In this document: one piece after another, positions 1 to 37,598 of the stretch | Position numbering within the stretch: position 1 is the stretch's first letter | Layout: every line of letters begins with the position of its first letter | Source of the DNA: Mycolicibacterium cosmeticum | Lineage (GTDB): Bacteria; Actinomycetota; Actinomycetes; Mycobacteriales; Mycobacteriaceae | Length of the DNA: 64,000 bases | Direction of reading: 5' to 3' | Assembly (NCBI RefSeq): GCF_000613185.1 | Contig: NZ_CCBB010000001.1 | Span: forward strand, 3,100,001 to 3,164,000 | The notes under the pieces: model-generated | What the model was told of the DNA's origin: nothing | The model's database searches: none | The model's input: only the letters and a program-made list of their open reading frames with translations | Made by a program: the position numbers and the translations under genes

Positions 1-26995
<26,995 letters not shown>

Positions 26996-26999
<4 letters not shown>

Positions 27000-29900
27000 G
27001 CTTGAGCTGGCCACGCAGGCCGCGCCGTGACCTCACCCCGACGGCGGAGCGGGCGGAGGGTGCACGGGCAGGCGGCATCTTCGAGCGACTGGCACATCTG
27101 GTGGTGCGCCGGCCGTGGTGGGTCATCGCCGCCTGGCTGATCCTGGTCGCGGTGTTGTCGGTGACCGTCACGCCGCTGATGAAACTGGCCAGTGACCGCA
27201 ATCAGGAACTGCTGCCTGCCAATTCGGCGGTGATGGCGGCGACCCGGGACATGACCGAGGCATTCGGCGAACCGGGCATCCAGAACATCGCGCTGGTGGT
27301 GCTCACCAACGAGAACGGCCTGACCCGGGCCGACGAGGACGTCTACCGCAACCTGGTCCAACGGCTGCACGACGACCAGCGCGACGTCGTCATGGTGCAG
27401 GACTTCGTGTCCCAACCACCGCTGCGCGACGTGATGGAGAGCAAGGACCACAAGGCGTGGTTCATCCCGGTCGGCATCGTCGGCGAGTTGGGGTCACCGG
27501 AGTCGGGCGCGGCGTATCAGCGCGTGGTGGGGATCGTCAAGGACACCGTCGCGGGCTCCGCGGTGACCATGCACATGACGGGCCTGACCGCCACCGTCGC
27601 CGAGCGCGAGGAGATCGGGCTGCGGGATCTGCGCGTCATCGAAACCGCCACCGTGGCCATGGTTCTGGTGATCCTGCTCGTCGTCTACCGCAACATCGTC
27701 ACCATGCTGGTGCCGCTGGTCACCATCGGCGTCTCACAGGCGGCCGCCACCCAGGTGGTGGCCGCGCTGGCCGAGATGGGCCTGGCGATCTCGCAGCAGA
27801 CGCTGGTGTTCATGAGCGCCATGATGATCGGCGCGGGCGTCGACTACGCCGTCTTCCTGATCAGCCGCTATCACGAATACCTGCGCCAGGGCCTGGATTC
27901 GGACCAGTCGGTCGCCAGGGCACTGGTCGCCATCGGCAAGGTGATCGCCGCATCCGCGGCGACGGTCGCCGTCACGTTCCTCGGCATGAGCTTCACCTCC
28001 CTGAAGGTGTTCTCCACGACCGGCCCGGCGCTGGCGGTGTCCATCGCGGTCGCGTTCCTGGCCTCCATCACGCTGCTGCCGGCGATCCTCGCGCTGACCG
28101 GCCGCCGGGGCTGGGTGAAACCCAAGCGCGAGCTCACCGACAAACTGTGGCGCCGCTCCGGGATTCACATCGTGCGCCGCCCGGTGGCACACCTGGTGGG
28201 CAGCCTGGTCATCCTGATCCCGTTGGCGGCGTGTGTGACCCTGCTGCACACCAGCTACGACGCCCGTAACGCCCTGCCCCCGTCGGCCGAGAGCAACGTC
28301 GGGATGGCCGCCATCGAACGACACTTCCCGGCCAGCCTCACCGCACCCCAGTACGTGTTCGTCCAGTCGCCGCACGACCTGCGGACCACCAAGGCGCTGG
28401 CCGATCTGGAGCAGATGGCGCAACGGGTGGCCCAACTGCCCGACATCTCGGCGGTCCGCGGGGTCACCCGGCCGACGGGGGTGCCCCTGGAGCAGGCCAC
28501 GCTGAGCTACCAGGCCGGCGAGATCGGCAACAAGCTCGCCGACGCGACGGCGAAGATCACCGCCAGCAGCGACGCCAGGGCCGCGCTGACCGGCGGTGCC
28601 GACAAACTCGCCGACAGCCTGGCGACGGTGCGGACGCAGCTCACCAAGACCACCGGGGTGCTCGACAACCTGAGCAAGTCGCTGGCCGGTATGCGCAGCG
28701 CGCTGCCGAACTCCGATGATCTGCAGAAGCTGATCGGCCGGGATTCGCTGCTGCCGGACATGGCGCAGTTCAACGACGCGCTGTGGCTCAACGACACCAC
28801 GCTGGAAACCATGAAGGCCGACCCCAACTGCGAGCTCGACGAGAAATGCGCAGGCGACCGGGATCGGTTGCAGCGCATGTCCGATGTCCTGCACAAGGTG
28901 CTGCCCACCCTGGACGCCGCCACCAAGGCCCTGCATTCGCTGGGCCTCACCGGTCCGGGTGCATCCGGCGGAGCACCCGGCGGCGGTATGCAGAATCAGA
29001 TCGCCGCCCTGGACCAGGGTGCGGCGGCACTGGCCGACGGCAGCCGCAAGATCGCCGACGGGGTGCGCATCCTGGACGACCAGACCAAACAACTCGGCGA
29101 AGGACTCTCGCGCGCTTCGGCTTTCCTGCTGTCGATGAAACTCAACGCGTCCGATCCCGGCGCCGCGGGGTTCTACGTGTCCCCGGAGATCCTCGGCAAC
29201 GACCGGTTCAAGGATCTGGTCAAGGTGTTCATGTCACCCGACGGGCATTCGGCCCGTTACCTGGTCGAGTCCACCCTGGACCCGTATGACACCAAGGCGA
29301 TGGACCAGGTTAAGACGATCCTGGCCACCGCGCGAGGCGCACAGGCCAACACCTCGCTGGCCGATGCGTCGATATCGATGTCGGGTATGACGCCGTACTA
29401 CAGCGAGCTGCGCGACTACTACAACCACGATCTCGAGTTCATCGTGCTGATGACGGTGGTGGTGGTGTTCCTGATCCTGGTGCTGTTGCTGCGGGCCGTG
29501 GTGGCACCGCTGTATCTCGTCGGCACCGTGATCCTCTCGTGCCTGTCGTCGCTGGGCATCGGGGTGATCGTGCTGCAGTTGATCGGCGGTCAGTTCATGT
29601 CGGCGAGCACGCCGGGCATGGCGTTCATCGTGCTGGTCGCCGTCGGCGCCGATTACAACATGCTGTTGATCTCCCGGATCCGCGACGAGTCCCCGCACGG
29701 CATCCGCTCCGGTGTGATCCGCACGGTCCGGTCGACCGGCAGCGTGATCACCTCCGCCGGGATGATCTTCGCCGCGCCGATGTTCGCGATGGTGTTCAGC
29801 AGCATCGGCTCGATGGTGCAGGGCGGCTTCATCATCGGCGTCGGTCTGCTGCTGGACACCCTGTTGGTCCGCACCATCACGGTGCCCGCACTGGCGGTGC

Positions 29901-30010
29901 TGGTCGGCCGGTACAACTGGTGGCCGTCCGGGGCGGGCTGGGCCCGGCGCAGGCGGGGTTCGGTCGATGACGCCGAGCCGCCGCTGGAGCTACAGGACGC
30001 GGCCACCTGA
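26996..30010 (+). CDS. MmpL-family RND lipid transporter
   Basis: This 1,004-aa inner-membrane transporter most likely exports the peptide made by the preceding synthetase. It has the MmpL layout: a basic N-terminus, TM1 near residues 40-62, a periplasmic loop, a TM bundle near 208-390 with [16 protein letters not shown] (Asp near 283), a second large loop (about 420-810) with a probable coiled-coil stretch (about 500-620), and a final TM bundle with [12 protein letters not shown] (Asp near 885). The GTG start at 26996 overlaps the NRPS stop (ATGTGA), so translation is coupled. It ends 21 bp inside the convergent PKS gene. RND transporters of this family use proton motive force and move lipids such as glycopeptidolipids; the cargo here is inferred from linkage. 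No MmpS partner is seen in the window. Confidence 0.93.
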
Positions 30011-33000
30011 GCTCAGCCGCTCGGCCAGCAGGTCCGCCAGGGCGCGGATGGTGGTGATCTCGGTGCCCCGGATCCGCACGCCGGTGGCCGTCTCCAGCCG
30101 GGTGATCAACTCCAGCGCACCGAGTGAGTCGATACCGGATTCCGGCAGCGGCCGGTCCGGGTCGATGCTGTGCCGCACCACGGCGCTGACCTGCTCGGTG
30201 ATCATCGTGCGCAACCGCTGCGACCGTTCGGCCGGTGGCAGCCCGTCCAGTTCGGTGGCCAGCCGGGTGGCGTCGGCCGAGGGGCGCCGTGCGCCACGCA
30301 GGTCCACACCGAACGGGCCGCGCGCCGCGACGGCGGCCAGCCACGGCGAATCCGGCCGGGTGTACGCGGTGTACGGCCGGTCGTGGCGCAACAGGATCTC
30401 GAACGCCTCGCCGGCGTCGGCACCGTCCGGCGCGCCGTCCCCCCACGCGATCGTGGTGGCGGGCAGGCCCGCGGCGCGGCGCCAGCGGGCGAACGCCGCC
30501 AGCCAGGCGCCGGCCGCCGCGGCGATGCCCTGACCCGGCGAGCCGGCCAGCACGCCGACCGAGGTGAACACGGCGAACCAGTCCAGCGGTTGGCCGGCCG
30601 TCGCCGTGTGCAGCCGCCACGCACCGACAACCGATGGCCCCCAGGGGTCTTCGAGGTCACCGGTGGGAGCTCCCGCGTGCAGCACCCCGCGCACCGCAGT
30701 CCCGTCGGCGGCGCCGACCAGGCGCGCGGCGGTGCCGGGGTCGGCGATATCGGCGCACACGACGGTCACCGCGGTGCCCGCCGCGCGGATCGCCTCCACC
30801 CGCTCGAGAGCCCGAGGTGACGGCTGCGCCGGTGAACACAACACCAGCCGCCCGACCCCGCCGGCGGCCATCCGTTCGGCGAACCGCAGCCCCGGGTCGT
30901 CCAGCCCGGCGGTGACGATATAGGCGCCGTCCCCACGGAATGTCGGGACGTGTTCGGGCGGCACCACCACCGGCACACCGCCGGTGGGCATCTCCAGCAC
31001 CGCAGCGGTGATGCCGCTCGCCGGCACGTCGGTGAGCTGCTGGGTGACGAATTCCGGTGCGGCCAAGGCGCCCTCGGCGAGCAGCTGGTACACCGCGGCC
31101 AACACGTCGGGTAACCGCTGCGGGTGGCTGACGGCCAGCGCCGCCAGATCGGCCGTGCCGAACGACCGGTTACCGCGCAGCGCGGCGGCGTCGACGCGAA
31201 CCTCCCCGTCGTGCGCCGCCAGGTCGATGAAACGCCCACCGGGAGCCAGCATCTCGATGCCCGCACCGCCGGAGGTGTCGAGCACGATGTCGAATTCGCG
31301 GCCAACTGCCGCGGACCGGCCCACGGCGACCTGGGCCCCGGCCGCACCGGCCAGCGCGATGGCCGCGGCGCCGGTGGCCGTCGCCGCGGAATCGACCAGC
31401 ACCACCTCGCCCGCGACGACCCGGGCCAGGTGGTGCAGCGCGTGATGGGCGGTGGCATGCGAGACGGTGGCGGCGACCGCGGTGTGCTCGGGCAGGCCCG
31501 CGGGCAAGGTGACGGCCAGATCGGCATCGCAGGTGAGGTGGCTGCGCCAGGCGCCGGCGGGGCACACGCCGGCCACCCGGTCGCCGATCCGGTGAGCGGT
31601 GACACCCGGCCCGACGGCGGTCACCGTGCCGGCAAAGGCCGTGTCCGGTACGGTACTCGCGGCCCGCACCGCCACCTCGATCTGGCCGGCGGCCACCGCG
31701 ATACGTTCGGCCGCAACGAGTTCCAGCGACGGCGGGTCAGCGGAGTCACGGGGTTGCAGACGCAGGCCGTCGCGCGCCGGGTCGAGCACCGCGGACCGCC
31801 GGTCCTGCGTGCCGAGCGGCGCGGGCACCAGCCGTGCGGTGTACCAGCGGCCGTCGCGCCACGCGGTCTCGTCCTCGTCGGATCCCAGCAGCAGCTGCCT
31901 GGCGACATCGCCCGCCACGCCTGCGCTGTCGTCGATATCGATGTGGGTGGCCGCCAGCTCCGGATATTCGTTGCCGAGCACCCGGACCAATCCCGGCACA
32001 CCGGCCTGGGCCAGGTCCGGCCGCTCACCGTCGATGACGGCCTGCGCCCCGCGGGTGACCACGAACCAGCGCGGCGTCGATCCGGATGCGGCGGACACCT
32101 GTGCGGCGCTGCGCGCCAACCGCCCCAGCAGATCCGGGCTGGTCTCGCCGCCGGCACCGGGCTCCGGCACCATCACGACACCGGTCAACTCCACCCGGCC
32201 GTCGATCGGTGCGGCATCCCACGTTGTGCTCGACGGGTGCGCGCCAAGGCTTTTCAGCGCTTCAACCAGCCGGTCGACCATCGGGTCGTCCGCGCCGCCG
32301 ATCAGCAGCCAGGCGCCGGCGTCGGCGTGCGGAATGTCGGGCAGCGCGCGGTGGCGCCACTGCGTGGCGAACAGCCGGTCATCGAGCGGCCGATGCCCGG
32401 TTCCCCGATAGCGCACTCCGTGCGCGGTTAGCAGCACGGCGCCGTCCTCGTCGAGCACCTCGACATCGGCCTCGGCGCCCTCGGGTGACGCGGTGGTGAT
32501 GCGGGTGTGGCAGAAGCGCGCGGCGCGCAGCGGCCCGTGCACGCGCAGCCGGTCGACACCGGTCGGCGGCATCGGCCCGGTCGGGAAATCCGGATGCTCG
32601 GTCACCGCCCGAAAGCAGGCCGCCAGCAGGTGCGGGTGTACGACGTAGTCGCCCTGCTCCGCGCGGACCGCGGCGTCCGGGGTGATATCGGCCAGCACCC
32701 CGCGCCCGATGTCGCGGGCCGGCGCCTCGACCGGCTCGGCCGGATGCAGCACCGCAGCGGCATGCCTGCGCCGCGTGCCCTGCGGATGGCTTTCGACGGC
32801 GAATGCCAAGGGCCCGGGCGTATCACCGGTCGCGATGGTGGTGAGCGTGCCGTCGTCGGGCAGCGGGTGCTCGAACGAGAGATCGCGCACCTCGACGGCG
32901 TCGCCGAACACCGCGCGGCCGGCCGCGAGCGCCATCTCACAGCACACCGCGCCGGGTGCCGGGTCGGTGTCGGCGCCCACCGTGGTCTGCCAGACGTGCC

Positions 33001-35674
33001 GCTCGGGCCGTTCGGGCAACCGCACGTGCGCGCCGAGCAGCGGATGCACGGCCACGGTGTGCCCGCCGGGGCGCGCGGCGTCGCCGGTGCCGGGGTCCAG
33101 CCACAGCCGCCTGCGGGTCCAGGTGGGCAGCGGTGCGTCCACCAACCGGCCCTGCGGGTAGAGCACGGCGAAATCCACCGCCGCGCCCGCGGCATGCACC
33201 CGGCCGACGAAGTCCAGCAGACCGGTGGGTGACTCGACCGCGCCGCCCAGAACGGCCGGCGCGATATCGAGTTGGTGGGCCGTCCGCTCGACCGCGGCGC
33301 CCACCACCGGGTCGGGGAGCAGCTCGGCGAACACCCGATGCCCGTCGTCCAGCGCGGCGCGCACGGCAGCGGAGAACCGGGACATCTTGCGCAGGTTGGA
33401 CACCCAGTACCGGGCGTCGCAGACGGGCTTGTCGCGCGGGTCGAACGAGGTGGCGGTGTAGAAGGGGACATCCGGTGCCGTCGGGCTGAGCCCGGCCAGC
33501 GCCGCGGTGAACTCCTCGATGATCGGGTCGACCTGCGGGGAATGCGTCGCCAGATCGGTGGGCAGCGGCACGGCTCGCACATCGCGCTGTGCCAAGGCCG
33601 CGACCAGTTCCGCCACCGCGGCCGCGGTGCCGGACACCACCGCCGAATCGGGTGCCGGCACCACCGCGACCACCACATCGTTCTTGCCGCGCATCGCCAG
33701 TTCCGAAAGCAGTTGCTGGGCAGGGAGTTGCACGGTCGCCATGGCGCCGGCACCGGCAATGCGGGACAACAGCTTGGCCCGGCTGCACACCACCTGCAAG
33801 CCATCCGCCAGGGACAGCGCGCCGGCCACCACGGCGGCCGCGGTCTCCCCGAGCGAGTAGCCGATGACCGCGCCCGGGTGCACACCCCGCGCCCGCAGCG
33901 CGGCGGCCAGCGCCACCTGCATGGTGAACACGGCCGGCTGGCGGCGGCTCTGGTCGGCGACGGCGTCGGACGACGACAGGGCTTCGGTCACCGAGAACCC
34001 GCACTCACGCGCGATGACCGGTTCGGCCTGCGCGACGACGGCCGCGAATGCCGGTTCGCCGCTGATCAGTTCGGCGCCCGTACCGGTCCATTCGGCCTGC
34101 CCGGAGAACACCCACACCGGGCCCCGGTCGGCGCTGCCGAGCGCCGCGCGACGGTCGACGGTGGACGCGGCGATCTCCTGCAACGCGGCACCGAGCCGCT
34201 CGCCGTTGTCCGCGACCACGGCGGTGCGCACCGGTCGGTGCGCGCGACGGCGGGCCAGCGTGTAGGCCAGATCGGGCAGCGCGACCTCGTCGTGCTCGCG
34301 CAGCCACCCGGCCAGCCGGTCGGCGGTGCGGCGCAGCTCCTCGGCCGAGGTGGCCGACAGCGGGAACAGCAGGGGGCCGGGCGGCGTGGCCGGTGCCGGG
34401 TCCGGTGGTGTTGGCGGCTGTTCCAGCACGCCGTGCACGTTGGTGCCGGACAAGCCGTACGCCGACACCGCCGCGCGGCGCGGACCGCCGTTGCCGGTCC
34501 ATGGCGAAAGCTCGTGGGGGACAAAGAGTTTGGTGTCGATCTGGGCGAGCTGGTCCGGTAGCCGGCTGAAGTGCAGGTTCTGCGGCACCACCCCGTGCCG
34601 CACGGCCAGCGCCGCCTTCATCAGGCCGAGCACCCCAGCGGCGGCCTGGGTGTGGCCGAAATTGGTCTTGACCGACGTCACCGCGCAGGGACCCTCGACG
34701 CCGTAGACCTCGGCCAGGCCGGCGAACTCGTTCGCATCGCCGAGCGCGGTGCCGGGACCATGTGCCTCGACCATGCCGACGGTGCCGGGGTGAACCGAGG
34801 CCGCCGCCAACGCTTTTCGGTACACCGTGTGCTGCGCCCGCGGTGACGGGGCCGCGACCGCGGTGTCGTGGCCGTCCTGATTGGCGGCGGTGCCGCGCAC
34901 CACGGCCAGGATCCGGTCGCCGTCGCGCAGCGCATCGGGCAGCCGCTTGAGCAGCACCATGGCGGCGCCCTCACCGATGACGGTGCCGTCGGCGGCGGTG
35001 TCGAATGCCCGGCAGCGGCCGGTCGGTGACAACACCCCCAGCGCTGAGGCCGCGGCGAACCGGCGCGGTTCCAGGATCACCGATGCGCCGCCGGCCAATG
35101 CCAGGTCGCTTTCCCGGTCGTTGAGGCTGCGGCATGCCATGTGCACGGCCAGCAGGCTCGACGATCCGGCGGTGTCCACCGAAACGGCAGGCCCGTGCAC
35201 CCGCAACGCGCGGGCGATCCGCCCGGAGGCCATACCGAAGCCGTTGCCCTGGAAGCCATCCGGTTCCTGCGACGGTGGGGGATAGTCGGTGTGCGTCAGT
35301 CCGACGAAGACACCGGTGAGGGAGCCGGTCACCGTTTCCGGCGGCAGCCCGGCATGCTCGAACGCCTCCCAGGAGGTTTCCAGCAGCAGCCGGTGCTGGG
35401 GGTCGAGCGCGGTCGCCTCGTCGGCGTCGAGGCCGAAGAAGTCGGCGTCGAACCCGGCGATATCGTCGAGGAACGCCCCCCATCGCGACACCGAACGGCC
35501 GGGCGTACCGGGCTCGGGATCGAAGTGGTCGTCGGCGTCCCAGCGCTCCCGGGGAATGTCGGTCACCAGGTCGGCGCCGCGCAGCAACGCGTCCCACAGG
35601 CCGTCCGGCGAATCGATGCCGCCGGGCAGCCGGCAGGCCATCCCGATCACGGCGACGGGATCGAACGAGACCAT
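29990..35674 (-). CDS. Type I polyketide synthase with multiple apparently dead domains (KS-AT-DH*-ER*-KR*-ACP)
   Basis: 1,894 aa starting at an ATG with AGGGG five bases upstream; an ATG 75 bp further upstream has no such site. The KS (residues 1-425) keeps His305 and His341 (VEAHGPG, KTNFGH), but the active-site motif reads DTAGSSS, with Gly170 (codon GGA) where Cys is expected. The AT (about 470-760) has GYSLGE (Ser607) and LATH near 711, so it may be active. The DH region keeps HPLLGAHVRLPE but lacks the stretch that normally holds the catalytic HxxxGxxxxP, and its second motif is HPHLLAACF instead of HPxLLDAxxQ. The ER-like region has no clear GGVG motif. The KR has TAGLDDPG for TGGxGGLG, and its Tyr/Asn positions read Ala/Gly (SPGQGIAAAAG). 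The ACP has GIDSLGALEL (Ser1850). The frame is fully open. By context it serves the lipid arm with the divergent FAAL, but classical chain extension looks impossible. Confidence 0.92.
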   Translation of the reverse strand: MVSFDPVAVIGMACRLPGGIDSPDGLWDALLRGADLVTDIPRERWDADDHFDPEPGTPGRSVSRWGAFLDDIAGFDADFFGLDADEATALDPQHRLLLETSWEAFEHAGLPPETVTGSLTGVFVGLTHTDYPPPSQEPDGFQGNGFGMASGRIARALRVHGPAVSVDTAGSSSLLAVHMACRSLNDRESDLALAGGASVILEPRRFAAASALGVLSPTGRCRAFDTAADGTVIGEGAAMVLLKRLPDALRDGDRILAVVRGTAANQDGHDTAVAAPSPRAQHTVYRKALAAASVHPGTVGMVEAHGPGTALGDANEFAGLAEVYGVEGPCAVTSVKTNFGHTQAAAGVLGLMKAALAVRHGVVPQNLHFSRLPDQLAQIDTKLFVPHELSPWTGNGGPRRAAVSAYGLSGTNVHGVLEQPPTPPDPAPATPPGPLLFPLSATSAEELRRTADRLAGWLREHDEVALPDLAYTLARRRAHRPVRTAVVADNGERLGAALQEIAASTVDRRAALGSADRGPVWVFSGQAEWTGTGAELISGEPAFAAVVAQAEPVIARECGFSVTEALSSSDAVADQSRRQPAVFTMQVALAAALRARGVHPGAVIGYSLGETAAAVVAGALSLADGLQVVCSRAKLLSRIAGAGAMATVQLPAQQLLSELAMRGKNDVVVAVVPAPDSAVVSGTAAAVAELVAALAQRDVRAVPLPTDLATHSPQVDPIIEEFTAALAGLSPTAPDVPFYTATSFDPRDKPVCDARYWVSNLRKMSRFSAAVRAALDDGHRVFAELLPDPVVGAAVERTAHQLDIAPAVLGGAVESPTGLLDFVGRVHAAGAAVDFAVLYPQGRLVDAPLPTWTRRRLWLDPGTGDAARPGGHTVAVHPLLGAHVRLPERPERHVWQTTVGADTDPAPGAVCCEMALAAGRAVFGDAVEVRDLSFEHPLPDDGTLTTIATGDTPGPLAFAVESHPQGTRRRHAAAVLHPAEPVEAPARDIGRGVLADITPDAAVRAEQGDYVVHPHLLAACFRAVTEHPDFPTGPMPPTGVDRLRVHGPLRAARFCHTRITTASPEGAEADVEVLDEDGAVLLTAHGVRYRGTGHRPLDDRLFATQWRHRALPDIPHADAGAWLLIGGADDPMVDRLVEALKSLGAHPSSTTWDAAPIDGRVELTGVVMVPEPGAGGETSPDLLGRLARSAAQVSAASGSTPRWFVVTRGAQAVIDGERPDLAQAGVPGLVRVLGNEYPELAATHIDIDDSAGVAGDVARQLLLGSDEDETAWRDGRWYTARLVPAPLGTQDRRSAVLDPARDGLRLQPRDSADPPSLELVAAERIAVAAGQIEVAVRAASTVPDTAFAGTVTAVGPGVTAHRIGDRVAGVCPAGAWRSHLTCDADLAVTLPAGLPEHTAVAATVSHATAHHALHHLARVVAGEVVLVDSAATATGAAAIALAGAAGAQVAVGRSAAVGREFDIVLDTSGGAGIEMLAPGGRFIDLAAHDGEVRVDAAALRGNRSFGTADLAALAVSHPQRLPDVLAAVYQLLAEGALAAPEFVTQQLTDVPASGITAAVLEMPTGGVPVVVPPEHVPTFRGDGAYIVTAGLDDPGLRFAERMAAGGVGRLVLCSPAQPSPRALERVEAIRAAGTAVTVVCADIADPGTAARLVGAADGTAVRGVLHAGAPTGDLEDPWGPSVVGAWRLHTATAGQPLDWFAVFTSVGVLAGSPGQGIAAAAGAWLAAFARWRRAAGLPATTIAWGDGAPDGADAGEAFEILLRHDRPYTAYTRPDSPWLAAVAARGPFGVDLRGARRPSADATRLATELDGLPPAERSQRLRTMITEQVSAVVRHSIDPDRPLPESGIDSLGALELITRLETATGVRIRGTEITTIRALADLLAERLSSGGRVL

Positions 35675-35807
35675 TGCACCCCTACCGAACCGTCGGACTC
35701 CCCATGCCGCGCCCTCGGCCCCGAGGCACGGCACCGTGCGCCGGGCCAACGATAGTCCACCCAGCTAAGCCCGGACGGGGGTACCGCGGGCAGGGTCCGC
35801 CAGTAGG
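35675..35807. promoter_or_regulatory. Divergent promoter region between PKS and FAAL genes
   Basis: A 133-bp gap separates the divergent PKS and FAAL starts and must hold promoters for both. I see no convincing SigF-type or canonical -10/-35 pair. Confidence 0.5.
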
Positions 35808-37553
35808 GTGAGCAACGTGATTGAGGCTTCCATCCCGGCCGTGCTGCGTGAGCGGGCCAGTCTGCAGCCGGACGATCCAGCGGTCACCTTCATCGACTAC
35901 GACCGGGAGTGGGACGGCGAGCCCGAGTCGCTGACCTGGATGCAGCTGTACCGGCGCGCTTCGGCTGTGGCCCAAGCCCTGTCGGTCACCGGGTCCGCCG
36001 GCGACCGGGCCGTCGTGGCGGCCCCGCAGGGACTGGACTATGTGACGGCCTTCCTCGGTGCGCTGCTGGCCGGGCGCATCGCGGTGCCGCTGTCGGTGCC
36101 CCTGGGCGGTGCCGCCGACGAGCGGGTCGGCGCGGTGCTGCGCGACGCCCTGCCCAGCGCCGTGCTCACCACCGCGCCGGTCGCCGGTGTGGTCGCCGAG
36201 CACCTCGGCCCGGCCACCGAGCACGGTGCGACGCTGATCGAGGTGGACGGATTGGGGGAGGACTCCCGATTCGGTGCGCAGGCCGACCTGGATGACGGCG
36301 GCGCCACCGCGTATCTGCAGTACACGTCGGGTTCCACCCGGCAACCCGCCGGCGTGATGATGACCCACCGCAACGTGCTGGCCAATTTCGACCAGCTGCT
36401 GGCGGGCTATTTCCCCGACCGCGGAAAGGTCGCGCCGCCGGACACCACGATCGTCTCGTGGCTGCCGTTCTACCACGACATGGGCCTGGTGCTGGGGGTG
36501 TGCGCGCCCGTGCTGCTGGGCCTGCGCACCGTGCTCACCAGTCCGGTGGCGTTCCTGCAGCGGCCGGCGCGGTGGATGCAACTGCTGGCCGGCAACCCCA
36601 ACGCCTACACCGCGGGACCCAACTTCGCGTTCGAACTGGTGGCCCGCAAGACCAGCGACGACGATATGGCCGGGCTCGACCTGTCCGGTGTGCTGAACAT
36701 CGTGACCGGCAGCGAACGGGTGCACCCGGCCACGCTGCGCCGCTTCACCCAGCGCTTCGCCCGGTTCAACCTTCGCGAATCGGTGCTCCGGCCCTCCTAC
36801 GGTCTGGCGGAGGCGACGGTGTTCGTGGCCACCCGGGCGCCGGGGGAGGCGCCGCGCACCGTGTACTTCGACGCGGAGCACCTGTCCGAAGGACGGGCGA
36901 CGCCGTCGGCCGATGGGCGGGGCACCCCGCTGGTCAGTTACGGCGTGCCGACGCAGCCGCTGGTGCGGGTGGTCGACCCGGACACCCGGATCACCTGCGC
37001 ACCGGGGGTGACCGGCGAGATCTGGGTGCACGGGGCCAACGTCGCCCAAGGCTATTGGGGCAACCCGGAGAAGACCGCGCAGACGTTCGGGGGTGTGCTG
37101 GCCGACCCGCCGGACGGCGTCCCGGACGGTCCATGGCTGCGCACCGGTGACCTCGGCTTCCTCCACGACGGTGAGCTGTTCATCGTCGGGCGCATCAAGG
37201 ATCTGCTGATCGTGCGGGGCCGTAATCACTCCCCCGACGACATCGAGGCGACGATCCAGGAGATCACCGGCGGCCGCGTCGCGGCGATCGCTGTCGCCGA
37301 CGGCCAGACCGAGAAGCTGGTCACCGTCATCGAACAGAAGACGCGCGGGACCTCCGATGCCGAGGTGGCACAGCAGCTGGCCGCCGTCCGTGGCGAGGTG
37401 GCCACCGCGGTGTTCACCACGCACGGGTTGAGCATCGCGGACCTGGTGCTGGTGCCGCCGGGCTCGATCCCGATCACCACCAGCGGCAAGATCAGGCGGG
37501 CGTCCTGCGCCGAGCAGTACCGGCAGGGCCAGTTCGCCCGGTTGGACTCGTGA
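35808..37553 (+). CDS. Long-chain fatty acyl-AMP ligase (FadD/FAAL)
   Basis: 581 aa. It activates a fatty acid as the acyl-adenylate and passes it to a carrier protein, here most likely to the adjacent PKS ACP or the first NRPS module. The ANL signatures are clear: [19 protein letters not shown] near residue 165, FYHDMGLV near 220, SYGLAEAT near 327, LRTGDLGF and [20 protein letters not shown] in the C-terminal domain, and a TTSGKIRRA lysine near 560. The FxHDMGL motif and the S-Y-G-L-A-E-A-T form are typical of mycobacterial FAALs rather than CoA ligases. The GTG at 35808 was chosen; GTG at 35817 has a better spaced AGGG and is an alternative. The gene is followed by a Gap-family gene, a combination seen in glycopeptidolipid loci. 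Confidence 0.92.
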   Translation: MSNVIEASIPAVLRERASLQPDDPAVTFIDYDREWDGEPESLTWMQLYRRASAVAQALSVTGSAGDRAVVAAPQGLDYVTAFLGALLAGRIAVPLSVPLGGAADERVGAVLRDALPSAVLTTAPVAGVVAEHLGPATEHGATLIEVDGLGEDSRFGAQADLDDGGATAYLQYTSGSTRQPAGVMMTHRNVLANFDQLLAGYFPDRGKVAPPDTTIVSWLPFYHDMGLVLGVCAPVLLGLRTVLTSPVAFLQRPARWMQLLAGNPNAYTAGPNFAFELVARKTSDDDMAGLDLSGVLNIVTGSERVHPATLRRFTQRFARFNLRESVLRPSYGLAEATVFVATRAPGEAPRTVYFDAEHLSEGRATPSADGRGTPLVSYGVPTQPLVRVVDPDTRITCAPGVTGEIWVHGANVAQGYWGNPEKTAQTFGGVLADPPDGVPDGPWLRTGDLGFLHDGELFIVGRIKDLLIVRGRNHSPDDIEATIQEITGGRVAAIAVADGQTEKLVTVIEQKTRGTSDAEVAQQLAAVRGEVATAVFTTHGLSIADLVLVPPGSIPITTSGKIRRASCAEQYRQGQFARLDS

Positions 37554-37598
37554 AACCGTTGCGCTGCGGCGCATTCGGCGACTGACGGGAAGGACGGC

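Noticed and set aside
35675..35749. N-terminal extension of the PKS by 25 residues
   Set aside because: The extension is not KS-like, and the ATG at 35674 has a good AGGGG site.
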